A stretch of DNA of 64,000 bases from Rhizophagus irregularis. Its lineage: Eukaryota > Glomeromycota > Glomeromycetes > Glomerales > Glomeraceae. Below the pieces are notes generated by a model, which was not told where the DNA came from, made no database searches, and worked only from the letters and a program-made list of their open reading frames with translations. Where the stretch lies: contig NC_089438.1 in assembly GCF_026210795.1 (NCBI RefSeq), forward strand, positions 4,237,501 through 4,301,500, written 5' to 3'. Below are positions 42,326-53,116 of the stretch, piece by piece (within the stretch, counting starts at the first letter, position 1; each line of letters opens with the position of its first letter). The position numbers and the translations under genes were made by a program.

Positions 42326-42701
42326 CCAGATATTCGTCTATTCCAACTGTATTTTCTTGCATACAGAATGAATTCTTATGTTTAATATGTAGAACAAAAT
42401 TTTTATTAGTTTTCTATTCGCATTTTCATTAACTTAAGTTCACATGATCATTATTGTAGACGATCGACAAATGCGAATTATTTTTTAACGGAAAACTATG
42501 TTATTCCCATGGATAAAATGATCATCAAATGAATTCTCAATAAGGATTAAAGTCCGTGATTGGACATCGCAGATCCATGAATACGTAATGGTTTTCATAC
42601 ACTTTCCAGAAAGTTCGTATTGCTGATTACCATATCATAGTTTGTATGGTTAATATAACAGGGTGCGCATGGGAATAAAAATTGAAATACAAATACGGTA
42701 T
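42326..42701. other. AT-rich spacer
   Basis: No gene is seen. The last about 150 bp resembles the stretch upstream of the second SAM gene (43270-43440), so the tandem duplication included the promoter region. Confidence 0.5.
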
Positions 42702-42710
42702 ATGTCAACA

Positions 42711-43007
42711 ATGGGCCTCTTAATGTATCAAACTATGGAAGAAATTGCATTTCCATCAGTTCAAGAATTCAAAGCATTTAATCCGTCCAAACTCTGTTTA
42801 TTCTTAAAAAATAAATTTAAAGATGAAATAGAAACTTTTCATTACTTTGAAATTCTCGAACAAGAGAAAGTTAGTGGTAAAAGCTTTATGCTATTAACAA
42901 GAGAACACATACAGGGCCCTCCATACGATTTTCCTCTTGGGTCTATTTTATTAATCGAAGAGTTAATCAGAAAACTCAAAAGTCAGGAAGAAAGTAAGTA
43001 TTCATAA
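42711..43007 (+). CDS. SAM-domain-like protein, copy 1
   Basis: About 98 residues from MGLLMYQ; an ATG nine bases earlier is also possible. The pattern FPSVQEFKAFNPSKLCLFLK, then FEILEQEKVSGKSFMLLTREHIQ and LGSILLIEELIRKL, matches the sterile alpha motif as seen in many short Rhizophagus-type proteins. These domains make protein-protein contacts and can polymerise. The start is chosen by comparison with copy 2, where a TATA box precedes the corresponding ATG. The partner is unknown. Confidence 0.6.
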   Translation: MGLLMYQTMEEIAFPSVQEFKAFNPSKLCLFLKNKFKDEIETFHYFEILEQEKVSGKSFMLLTREHIQGPPYDFPLGSILLIEELIRKLKSQEESKYS

Positions 43008-43418
43008 CTTGTATTACTAGTATGAACATTTACCATAGATATATGATAATTAAATAACGATAAATATAGAACAAAAATCCCTAATCGGATGATAGAAAAT
43101 AGTGCATTATGTATATGTCGATCATAATAGATTTTTTATTGATTGACAAACATAGTAAAAGGACGCAGTTGATTCATCTAACTGAAAATAGATAATTAAG
43201 GAGTATTGTGCCATCGGATGATAGAAACGTCAGCATGTAGATGCATAAGATCCACAAAAAAATTCTCAATACGGATTAACTGATAAGCAGATAATGAATC
43301 CGTGTATGCGTAATAGTTTCCAGAAAGGTCGTACTATGGGATATATTATTAACTATCTGGTTACAATCATGATTGACGATAACAGGTTACAGGTTATTCG
43401 TGGGAATAAAAATTGAAT
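43008..43418. other. Spacer between the SAM copies
   Basis: AT-rich, no gene. The second half is the diverged duplicate of the upstream region of copy 1. Confidence 0.5.
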
Positions 43419-43426
43419 TATAAATA
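43419..43426 (+). promoter_or_regulatory. TATA box of SAM copy 2
   Basis: TATAAATA, 24 bp before the ATG at 43443, like the box at 44213 before the next gene. Confidence 0.45.
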
Positions 43427-43442
43427 CGGAATTAATCTCAGA

Positions 43443-43747
43443 ATGGGCCTCTTAATGTACCAAAATATGGAAAATTCATCTGTCCAAGAAAATATATTTC
43501 TGTCAGTTCAAGAGTTCGAAGCGCTAAATTCGTCCAGTCTTTGTGAATTCTACAAAAAAATTATAATCAAGAATTTTCCCCTTATTTTGAAATTCTTAAA
43601 CAACAAGTAATTAATGGCAAGAACTTCAAGTTATTAACTAAACGACAACTCGAAGACGCTCCATTCAAGTTTCCTGTTGGGACAATTTTGCTGATCGAGG
43701 ATTTAATCGAAAAACTTAAAAGTTTAGAAGGTAATCATAACTCGTAA
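43443..43747 (+). pseudogene. SAM-domain-like protein, copy 2, frameshifted
   Basis: Same start (MGLLMYQ) and layout as copy 1. A shift near 43560-43575, in an A-rich run, moves the frame. Afterwards YFEILKQQVINGKNFKLLTKRQL and VGTILLIEDLIEKLKS are readable down to TAA at 43745-43747. The homology on both sides of the shift supports a decayed tandem duplicate. Confidence 0.6.
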
Positions 43748-44212
43748 TGCCAAGCGGGTATATTTACTACAAATGCATTATAATTACACTAGAGTTTATT
43801 AAATGGCTGCCAAATTTTCATGTTCGATATAATGGAATAACGAAGAAATCTAACAACTGTAAAAGATATCGAATAGTAAGGTTTAAAATGTTTCGTAAAT
43901 TACTTGAAACAAGACATCATTTAACTCGTATAGAGAAGCCCTGTATCTTAAACGAAAGAGAACAACCTAGTTGTAGTGTAATTAGTGTTGTCTAGGTGAC
44001 AGATGTTATAGGAGTTTCATTTTCACTAGAAATGGGCTCCGCCCAAAATCAAAGACTAGTGTCATTACGTAGTTGGAACAATTGCTAGGATTCGAAAGAG
44101 TAAAAGCCCAGATTTGTTTTTAAAATTAGGACATGTTTATTACTAATTTGCTGAACATCTGTACTTATATGATATGCGTGAACTCATTCAACATTTTTCT
44201 TCCAATAATTTT
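43748..44212. other. Spacer with weak coding-like stretch
   Basis: An 82-codon frame at 43747-43995 has no family features and may be chance. A GC-rich palindrome GGGCTCCGCCC occurs at about 44034, with flanking agaaat/caaaga sequence. Confidence 0.4.
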
Positions 44213-44220
44213 TATAAATA
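44213..44220 (+). promoter_or_regulatory. TATA box
   Basis: TATAAATA, 24 bp upstream of the ATG at 44244. Confidence 0.5.
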
Positions 44221-44243
44221 GGCGTGGGGGTATAGAAACCTCT

Positions 44244-44634
44244 ATGGAAAAAATGAATATAACAGAAAATTTAGGTATGTGATTTGCTCATTGATGATTG
44301 TGTAAAAGTAAATTATGCCGTGGGTTAATGTTTTTCTTTTTTGTTCAAAGCTCATTCCAAATTAAACGATAACGGATTACTTCGAAGATTATTCAAATGC
44401 ATAGCCGAGGCTCATGAATTCTCGTATAAGGCGATTGCCGACGATATAAGGTCAACAAACCACTCTATCAGTGAAACCACAGTAGGAAAGTTTTATCGTG
44501 GTGAATCTGAACTTACTCTGGGTAATAAATTAGCTGTTCAGAAGTGGGTAGGAAAATTTATAGACGAATGGAAAAGGGATAATCAAAGTGTAACAATTTT
44601 GGTCAAATTGGATACTACAAAAAGCACGAAGTAA
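44244..44634 (+). CDS. Two-exon small protein, helix-turn-helix-like
   Basis: Exon 1 is 44244-44274 and the intron is 44275-44350 (GTATGT...CAAAG). Exon 2 is 44351-44634. The splice keeps the frame and gives 104 residues. Residues about 20-85 (LLRRLFKCIAEAHEFSYKAIADDI, then ISETTVGKFYRGES) resemble an XRE-like helix-turn-helix, with a recognition helix around ETTVGKFYRG. A DNA-binding role is inferred from this pattern only. The TATA box 24 bp upstream and the canonical intron support a real host gene. Confidence 0.6.
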
Positions 44635-47600
44635 TGTCAAATAAATTATTAGTTCACGAAATCGATATACACAAGTTATTATGTATAATTATCATACGTT
44701 GTATCTGAAAATATTACATTGATTTGCGATGAATCTTTCACTGAATAAAATTCCATTATTTTTATTTCATACAACTACGAGCATTATTTATATTAATTCG
44801 TTAACATGAGACTTCTCTTATACCTCTCTTCTACTTCACGTGTGCTTCACGTGTGCTTCACACTGTTTCACGGAAAGACGGGCTACTAACTTGGCAATGT
44901 ACGAATCCAAAAACCCAGAAATCAAAAAATAACAATACCATGATTCGTTTTATGAACTGATGACAATATGTTTTCACCCAGGTAGAGTTCTTGCAAAATA
45001 TTTTGGACGTAATGTTCGTAATCCAGGATTGAAACGGACAACCCTAAATCACGTTTCCAACGTAATATTGATTTGGTCATTTTCGTTATTCCTGAACTTC
45101 GTAATGCGTCTCTATAGTAGGTTAAAAGGTAACGAAAAAATATTGTGATATAAGCATGTATTTATAGTATACGAAATTTATCATTGGATTGTTATTTTTG
45201 CAGAACAGCTGTCCAAAAAGCGAATACCAGCTCATCATACAGGGACTATTAAATAATTTCAGAGTTCAGAAAACCGTGAATAAAATTCAGTGGAACTAGG
45301 CGAAGCCCACAATTAGAGTTACATGATTAAAATCGTAAATAATCTTTATTACCATGATTCACTTTGTGTTTATAGATCAGTGATACAAATGACATTAATG
45401 TGGCTTTAGCCAGTTCCACTAATAACTAGTTTACGTTACATTCATTTGTAATTGTTATCAATAAAGTTACACTACACATAATAGTAAAGTCTTTTGTTCT
45501 TGGTGGCTCAATTTATGTCCATTTTTCTCCCACACTTTAAACGAAATTAATTATATACAGTAGATCATTATCTGAAACAAAGTAACGGCTAGCGTGTTAT
45601 GATTACATGTGTTTCTGAGCTCTGCTCACGAAGTGAATTTTTCTCGATTACGGTAACTAAACAGTCTGTACACGATAAGAACTTACTGTTGACCATATCC
45701 CATCTTCGGACCACAATAAACCATAGGCATGATGGATTGGCCAATTTAAGTTAGATACGCCACGGTACTAACAATTCCTTCTAATATTATAGATCACGTG
45801 CTTGTATTGTTATTGGATGTCCATGCATTATGTAATCTTGGAACAACGAGATCGTGACCCGAGAGTCACAGTCATCTACAAGTCTGATGATTTATATGGT
45901 TAAATAAGTATGTTCTTTTTTGTGAACTAAAGGAGACCACATGTCTCCCAATACAACGAGGATATGTGTAGAATGACGATTCTTCTACCTTGTGCAATCA
46001 TAATACGTAATAGCATAGAGAAATTGTTGAAACCAAGAATTCCATCATCACATGATTACCAAATTAGTTCATCCTTTTTTTGAACTGTTCTGAAAAGAAA
46101 ACGTATTAGAACTCGTCGGTTCACTTGTTCTGTCTCCTTTGGATTGATTCATAGTTGTTCACGTTATTCCGCCTGTTGTCCACTAATATCCTTTCCGCAG
46201 TTGATATTCAAGGGATACTGCGTATCTGTTGTCCACTCATATTTGTTGAACTATGCCAGGTTCACATGATACTCAAAACATTTGTGCAGAGTGTCATATG
46301 ATAACACGTGAAATTAAATTAGGATCTGCTGTTTCGTGTTATTCTTTTTTTAGTATCAAGGGACACTGCGTATCTGTTATCGGATTTCTGTTGATTTTTC
46401 TGTCTCCTATCTCTTATACTTCCACTACAAATCTAATATTTCGAGGATATATAGATTGTCAATATCTGCGCATAATACAATGAAGGTTTGCAACTCTCTT
46501 AAATAAAGTCTCGGAAATTATTATTAGAAGTACGTTTAAAGATAACATCATTGATATATAACGAAGTATGTGGAAAACGCAAATCGGAAAAGGATAGATA
46601 CTATCTCTAAACTGACATCGAACGAATGCCCACGGCTAAGATATTTCGGGTAAACACTATTCTTCAGAAATTAAGTGTGCGCAAACAATCTATCCGGTTG
46701 AAAAAACAAAATAACTTGATACGGATAAGCATGCTAATGGAACTACTTCGTAGGCTCTGCCTAGACTTCGCCCAAAATTCCCTTCAGATATAATGTAGCA
46801 TAGGAGAATATCTTTCACGTAAAAAATCTCTCATTTTGCTCTTCGAGCAGTCTCCGACTGATCGCCCTTGTAATGATAAAGACAGATCATATTCGTGATA
46901 TTTTTGTGAATTTCGTAGTGCGATTAAATGATAAAAGTCAGGCTCCTTGTTAATTTCTTTATTAGCATACATAAATGAATCCGGAAACAACTTACATGTT
47001 TAATATAGTTTGTTTCGAAACAAATGACATCAAGAAAGTATTAAGCACCGAATGGAAAAAGTCTAATACCTGATCAGGATAATACGCAATAAATATTTTC
47101 CATGAAAGCTTAAAAGCTGGTTATTACTCTTCTAAGTATGACGAGACGAAAACAGTGCGACTACTTCAGATAAGTACTAATCGATTCCATGCACTGTATT
47201 TCATTAATCTTGTGAACATTTCCTTAACGTAGATTAGGAATCTTCGCATACCTTTGTTATCGCCATTTAAATAATGTTAGGGTACTGTGGACATACTGTA
47301 CAGTATACGAGATATTCTACTTGTACCCTTTGGGTAGTTAGCTATTATTTTCGACTACAATAATCGCTGTGGAAAAAATATAGGCAGAGCCTACGAATGT
47401 TTTTAAGTTCATATATGAATTTCATACTTTTATATGATGCTATATCAAAGCACTCCTTGCAATGTTTTCCATAGTTAGAAATCGAGAAACAAGCATGTTA
47501 CATTTCACAATATGTTGACCGTATTTTTCATATGTATTCTAGCTGAACTAGGCATAACTCCATCAGTTTCTAATAAATAGGGGCTACATGTCATCATTGC

Positions 47601-47854
47601 TGCGGCATTATATGTAAGGTTAGCCAATCCTATTCATTATTCCGTTGCACTATGTATGATTGTATGACCAATGGATTATCGAAAAATTGCGCAGTGCATC
47701 TAATTGTCTAATATCGCATGCACAGGGGATAAATATTCCAGATATCTTTTTTCTTGAATAACCTTTCTTAAATTGAATACACAATACCCATACGTGTTTC
47801 CACTTGGATATAATCTTGGTGTTGTAAACTAACATGTCAGAATATGTATTCTAG
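44635..47854. other. Long AT-rich region without a recognised gene
   Basis: Only short chance frames are seen. It includes a small inverted-repeat element at 45289-45420, and a direct repeat of about 25 bp (aagggatactgcgtatctgt at 46211 and aagggacactgcgtatctgt at 46360). GC-rich palindromic blocks (GGC-AGAG-GCC type) lie near 46750 and 47380. The last about 270 bp may hold a first exon of the Crinkler-like gene (an ATG at 47588 followed by GTAAGG at 47614), but its phase does not fit the next exon. Confidence 0.4.
45289..45420. repeat. Small inverted-repeat (MITE-like) element
   Basis: The left end agtggaactaggcgaagccc and the right end ggctttagccagttccact are imperfect inverted repeats of about 20 bp bounding 132 bp. 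No coding capacity. No clear target duplication. Confidence 0.45.
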
Positions 47855-48752
47855 TGCTTCCTACAAGGAGATTCACAAAGGTTTCCCGTTTATGTTAACC
47901 ACGGAAGCAAGACACTATATCAACTTAGGGAATTGATTAGAAAAGGAAAAAAAAGTGTTTTCCGCTATACTGACCCCATCGATATAGTGTTATGGAAAAT
48001 AGACCTTCCTTACGACGAAAAAGCAAAACTGCAGAATCTTGAGCATCATCCAGATATCGATACTTACGTCGAAGAAGAATTACATGGGAAAGCATTGTTA
48101 AATCCAATATCAACTATAGAGAGTGTCTTTGGTCCGGCGCTTGAAAGAAACCATTTTCATATTTTCATTAAAAAACCCGTATTTACTGTTGCTTTCAAGT
48201 TTCATGAGATCTATAATATAATTAACGAGTTAATTGAGGAGCGTATTCAACAAGGTTTGCCTACATAACTACTTTTGTCTTGTACGGTTATAGTTGCTGA
48301 TACATGACCATTGGAGTTTTATAATTCGATTACTTTCTATCTAGATACTCCTTCACATGTTGCGGAATTCGGAAAAGAATTAACTGAATTATGTTCTTTG
48401 GGGATCAGAGAAGGGGATATTTTACGCTTTAAAAAAACGTACACAAAATTGTTGAACACAGAAGTTATCCTAAGTTTTAAGGTAATGTGATGCCTGGTCC
48501 GAAGATTTTACGAAATATTTTTTTGCAGCCCTCTTATCCTTAAATTTCATTCATTGAAATTAACTCATTCTGAAACAGGTAATAAAAATAGAAAATGGTA
48601 AACAGTTACTTAACGTAGATTCATTAGAAGCAGCAGAGATTGTACACTCATTCTTAGGTATTCCTAAACTTTCGTATTCTTCTTCTGGAGCGGACAGATT
48701 ATCACATGAAGTAGAGAACTCTTCCATACACTTAAGTCTTAGAGGCTCGTAG
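47855..48752 (+). CDS. Crinkler-like (CRN) protein, multi-exon, 5' end unresolved
   Basis: Exon at 47855-48254, after an AG with a CTAAC branch site 20 bp earlier. The intron 48255-48344 starts with GTTTGC. Exon 48345-48481 follows, then intron 48482-48578 (GTAATG...ACAG) and exon 48579-48752. Phases match at all joins. The first exon encodes CFLQGDSQRFPVYVN, KTLYQLRELI, DIVLWKIDLPYDE and HFHIFIKKP. This is the layout of the Crinkler N-terminal ubiquitin-like domain (GD...V.V....V..L...I....LW+..., ending HIIV). The C-terminal part is unassigned. Crinklers of fungi and oomycetes are putative effectors or intracellular signalling proteins. No signal peptide is seen and the start exon is missing. 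Confidence 0.6.
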
Positions 48753-49525
48753 GCTGCGGGGTCATGCATGACAGAGAAACGGGATATAAATAATTTAAAT
48801 ATACAGTATATGCACTGTACTAATTGTATTGTTATTGTTTCATTTTATCAAATTATCTTTTTTTTATTTTAGTCATTTGAATTTTTTAAAGTATAACGCC
48901 GTAGTTCATTTTTCGACTGCATGATTGCATGATTGCATGATCAACATACTGTATTAACTTTAAAAAGTTAAACCGATCTACACAAAAGCAAGATTATTTC
49001 CATATTTATACTTTGTTTTAGCCCTTTTCTGCTTTTGTCCTTTCTTTTCGTAATTTTTTGATATTTATCCTATTTTTTTTTCTTTTATCAGATAAATATT
49101 AACCGAACCGTAATTTTATGTTATTCAAGTTTAAAATAACAAAACTATAATGAGTTAAAATTTAGCCGAAAAGATTTCGTAGATCTTAATTTGTTACACT
49201 CAAATTTTATTCTATTAAAATTTCGTATCTTACTATCTTGTTCAACCTATAAAATAAAGAAACATGAAACAATTGAAATATGGGTATCAAAAAATTTTAC
49301 CTATATAAAGAGGTAAAAAAAAAATTATTATTTTTTTTTTTAAATCACAACTTTCAAATAATTTTGCTTTCTTAATTTTGATTTTATTAATCTTGCTTTT
49401 TTTTTTAATTAACCTTTTTTTCAAACCTTAAAATTTTAATTTATCAGCTGAAGATCACGCGGTGTGAGGCTGTGTTACATTGACTTTGATTTTGATATTC
49501 ATCGAAACTTTTTTTTTTTTCATTG
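48753..49525. other. Upstream region of the first SNTX-GTPase gene
   Basis: AT-rich, no gene. TATATAAA at 49302-49309 is a plausible TATA box, about 220 bp before the ATG. Long T and A runs lie between it and the start codon. Confidence 0.45.
49302..49309 (+). promoter_or_regulatory. TATA-box candidate
   Basis: TATATAAA upstream of the gene starting at 49526; the spacing implies a 5' leader of about 190 bp. Confidence 0.4.
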
Positions 49526-52500
49526 ATGGCGGATACTCTGGGAATTATACGACGAAAGTCTCTTGGAAGAGTCGCATCAATTGGATCTTTATATAATGCC
49601 ACGAGAGATACCTTCTGTGGGACTACGATATTGAAGTCTGATTTTCCAAATGATTCCATAACCAGGGCTGACGTTTCAAATAATGAAGTATTATTTGAAT
49701 ATAATGATTCATATGTGGAAAAGTTTAATAAGTTGGACGTTGAAGATGAGCTAAGATTAAGCATTCTCGCAGGATTATTCACTTCAGAAGGTTCGGGGAA
49801 ATATTTAATTGATATGAAAGAAAGTTTTAAATCTGTGAAGGGCGCTTTAATATACAAATTGACTTCTATTGAGGAAAATTTAAACATTCATCGTGATGAT
49901 GTTAAAACTTGTATATCTACAGATGGCTTTAATAATGATCAAGGCGCTACTCACATCGTGATAGGAATAAAATGGGGTGCTAATATTATAGCATCATTTG
50001 AATATAATGATATTGATGAAGAGAATAAGACGCAAGTTGAAAGGGTGCTAAAGTCACAAATCGAAAAAATTACTTCTTCTAATGAAGATCACTTGGATGT
50101 TAAAGAAGATCAATCAGATATTATGAGTCACTTTTCTATAAAACTTCTTGGAGACATTATTATTGACGACGAAGAACTTCCTAAATCATTTGATGAAATC
50201 AGAAAAGTTATATCTGAATTTCCTTCGTATATTAAAAAATATGATGATGGGAAAGGGGTTCCAATTGAATATATTCTATATCCATTAGCAGAACTTGCGA
50301 ATCTAATTACTCCAAACTTCAAATTCAGCTACATGAAAACGGCGGTGTTGAGCAAAGAAATTATTTTAAAAGTAGAACGATTTTTCGATACTTTGTCTGA
50401 GTCAAAAAAAAGGCTTAATGATTTATACAACGATGCAAAATCCATCTCGAACATCATATCCGATAAGATCTTTAATAAAATCAAAAGTCGGGTGCAAGAA
50501 ATTACGTTAGAAGAAACGAAATTCAAGGATGAATTCGCAGACTGTCTTTTTAAGGTACGCTCTGGAAAAAATAATATCAACGGAATTGAAAGTAAAATGG
50601 AGTCATTTAAAAACAGTAACTTATCCAAGGAATTCATCATGACATTTATTAATTACCATCAATTGGTACCTTTAAAGGCTGGCTTGCTAAAATCCAAAAA
50701 AGTTGAATACCTTGATGAGAATTCAAATATTGAACACATTCTGCATAATTATTCAAACAATCATGTATTTATACTCATTGATAACAATGATTGTATCGTT
50801 GATAATAATTCATTATCAGTATATAATATATTTCGAGACTTGTGTGATCCGAATGAGGGATTGAATAAGTTCTTCATGGCCGATACTAAAATATGTACTG
50901 GGTTAAAAAGTTCTAGTTATCCGGTAATTCAACATTATATTAATGGAAAACTATTTTGTGACGACTATTATAACTGTAACAAAACATTATTCACGTCAAA
51001 TCTGGTTAAGTTTGATCCCTTACCACGAACCAACCTAAAATTTAATCCCAACGAAAAGATTAAACTATTAGTACCTTGCCCTCGAGTTGATTGTCAATCT
51101 GTTGGCTGCAATTGGAAATGTTACAAATGTCAGCAGGACATCGAATATGGGTATAATCAGCACTTTTATTGTGGGTGTGGTGAAAGCGAAATCGCTAATT
51201 GTAAGTTCAAGTGTAACAGTTCCCATCATATTGAAGGATATATACCTTTCAAATTGGATACGCTTATTGATTTATTACCATCAGAAACTCCTGAAGAAAT
51301 AAATATACTATTGCTTGGTGAAACAGGTGTAGGGAAATCAACATTTATAAACGCCTTTGCGAATTATCTTAAATTCGATACATTAGCTGATGCAAAATCT
51401 GGGGATATGATTGAACTTATTTCATCCATTTTTACAATAACGGATGAAAATTATGATACGAAAACAATAAAAATTGGTGATAATGATTCAAATGAACAAC
51501 TAGAAAATGTAGGTATGTCATGTACTTTGGGATGTAAAAGTTATCTATTCTATGGACCTGGAAACAAACTCGTAAGATTGATTGATACTCCCGGAGTGGG
51601 TGATACTAGAGGATTAGATCAAGATAAGAAAAATTTTGAAAATATTTTATGTTATATTAGCCATTATCAATATTTAAATGGAATATGTATTCTTCTTAAA
51701 CCAAATAATTCACGTTTAAATGTAGTATTTAAGTTTTGTATACAAGAATTATTATTACATCTTCATAAGAATGCAAAGGAAAACATTGTATTTTGCTTTA
51801 CAAATGCTAGAGGAACATTTTATCGTCCAGGAGATACTTTACCACCACTTAAAAAACAACTTAAAGAACTTGAAAAGCGATCTAACGTTGAAATTAAAGT
51901 CAATCAAGATACACTATACTGTTTTGATAATGAATCATTTAGATTTCTAGCAGCAATAAAGAATGGTATATCATTTACTGATGCATATGAAAAAAGTTTT
52001 GCGGAAAGTTGGAAAAAGTCGATGGATGAATCATCGAGACTTATTGAGTATATTATGACACGACCCCCTCATAAAGTTAAAGATACTCTTTCACTTAATA
52101 ATTCAAGAAATTTAGTAATGCTTCTTTCTAGACCTCTTGCAAAAATGGAGCAACTTATACAAACGAATATTAATCAAATTGAAGAACAACAAAAGGCATT
52201 AGCAGATTCTAATCAAACCATAGAAGAACTTAAAGAAAAAATGTATATTAAACAACTGGATCTTGAACCTGTAGCGTTAGAATATCCTAGAACTGTTTGT
52301 ACCAATGATAGTTGTATTGAATTACGTAAAGTTGAAAAATCAAATATTCAATATATAAATTATAAAAAACATTGTGATCCACATTGTTATCTACCATTTG
52401 CTAAATTTAATGTGATGAATCAATTCTTATGGTTATGTGGGGCTATGTCAAAAGGAAAATGTAAAGTTTGTAATTGTGAATGGAATAAACATAAGCATAT

Positions 52501-53116
52501 CACTTATGAAAACAAACCAGTAACGAAAATATTTATTGATCTTAATGTAGAATGGAGAATCTTTGAAGAAAAATCATATCAAGAAATAAAAGAAGAAATC
52601 ATAGAACAATATCAAACAAGAGTTAATAAATTAAAAAAAGAAAAAGAGACCATGAATAAAATTTGTGTTAAATTTGCACAATTTTTAAGACAAAATGCGA
52701 TAGCTACTTTTAATGATACATATGTAGATTATTTAGATCTATTCATAAATGAAGAAAAGATTAAGAAAGGTAATGAACCGGAACTTTATGATGATAGAAT
52801 CCTTAAAGGACTTGAAGAAACTAAAAAAAATTATTTGGAACAAATAAAATTTATAAAACAAGCAATTAATAACAACAATCCTTCAATATCTCCAATTTCA
52901 CCTGAAGATATAGTTGAACTCGAACAACAATTATATAATCTACCGATCAATGGTTCAACTCTAAAAAAAATAAAAGAAGAAGCGGAGAATAGTCAAATTA
53001 GTGCTTTTAAATATAAAGAAAATCATTGTATGCTTTTAGGAAATGATTTTTATCAAAAATTACTTTCAAAATCCAACACGTTAGCCAATAAGATAACTAG
53101 TAAATTACATTCTTAA
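49526..53116 (+). CDS. SNTX-like MACPF / AIG1-like GTPase multidomain protein, paralogue 1
   Basis: 1,196 residues, no intron. Residues about 10-200 (SLGRVASIGSLYNATRDTFCG, then LDVEDELRLSILAGLF and GATHIVIGIKWGA) match the N-terminal MACPF-like domain of stonustoxin/SNTX proteins. About 270-400 is a helical bundle like their FAT domain. About 405-500 is a thioredoxin-like region. A Cys-rich cluster lies at about 517-568. The GTPase has P-loop GETGVGKST (about 597-605) and DTPGVGDTRG (about 686), and is closest to AIG1/IAN GTPases; the NKxD box is absent (TNARG instead). A coiled coil precedes a second Cys/His cluster at about 924-990 (CKVCNCEWNKHKHI). Possibly a membrane-remodelling or defence protein; the function is inferred only. 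Confidence 0.85.
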   Translation: MADTLGIIRRKSLGRVASIGSLYNATRDTFCGTTILKSDFPNDSITRADVSNNEVLFEYNDSYVEKFNKLDVEDELRLSILAGLFTSEGSGKYLIDMKESFKSVKGALIYKLTSIEENLNIHRDDVKTCISTDGFNNDQGATHIVIGIKWGANIIASFEYNDIDEENKTQVERVLKSQIEKITSSNEDHLDVKEDQSDIMSHFSIKLLGDIIIDDEELPKSFDEIRKVISEFPSYIKKYDDGKGVPIEYILYPLAELANLITPNFKFSYMKTAVLSKEIILKVERFFDTLSESKKRLNDLYNDAKSISNIISDKIFNKIKSRVQEITLEETKFKDEFADCLFKVRSGKNNINGIESKMESFKNSNLSKEFIMTFINYHQLVPLKAGLLKSKKVEYLDENSNIEHILHNYSNNHVFILIDNNDCIVDNNSLSVYNIFRDLCDPNEGLNKFFMADTKICTGLKSSSYPVIQHYINGKLFCDDYYNCNKTLFTSNLVKFDPLPRTNLKFNPNEKIKLLVPCPRVDCQSVGCNWKCYKCQQDIEYGYNQHFYCGCGESEIANCKFKCNSSHHIEGYIPFKLDTLIDLLPSETPEEINILLLGETGVGKSTFINAFANYLKFDTLADAKSGDMIELISSIFTITDENYDTKTIKIGDNDSNEQLENVGMSCTLGCKSYLFYGPGNKLVRLIDTPGVGDTRGLDQDKKNFENILCYISHYQYLNGICILLKPNNSRLNVVFKFCIQELLLHLHKNAKENIVFCFTNARGTFYRPGDTLPPLKKQLKELEKRSNVEIKVNQDTLYCFDNESFRFLAAIKNGISFTDAYEKSFAESWKKSMDESSRLIEYIMTRPPHKVKDTLSLNNSRNLVMLLSRPLAKMEQLIQTNINQIEEQQKALADSNQTIEELKEKMYIKQLDLEPVALEYPRTVCTNDSCIELRKVEKSNIQYINYKKHCDPHCYLPFAKFNVMNQFLWLCGAMSKGKCKVCNCEWNKHKHITYENKPVTKIFIDLNVEWRIFEEKSYQEIKEEIIEQYQTRVNKLKKEKETMNKICVKFAQFLRQNAIATFNDTYVDYLDLFINEEKIKKGNEPELYDDRILKGLEETKKNYLEQIKFIKQAINNNNPSISPISPEDIVELEQQLYNLPINGSTLKKIKEEAENSQISAFKYKENHCMLLGNDFYQKLLSKSNTLANKITSKLHS

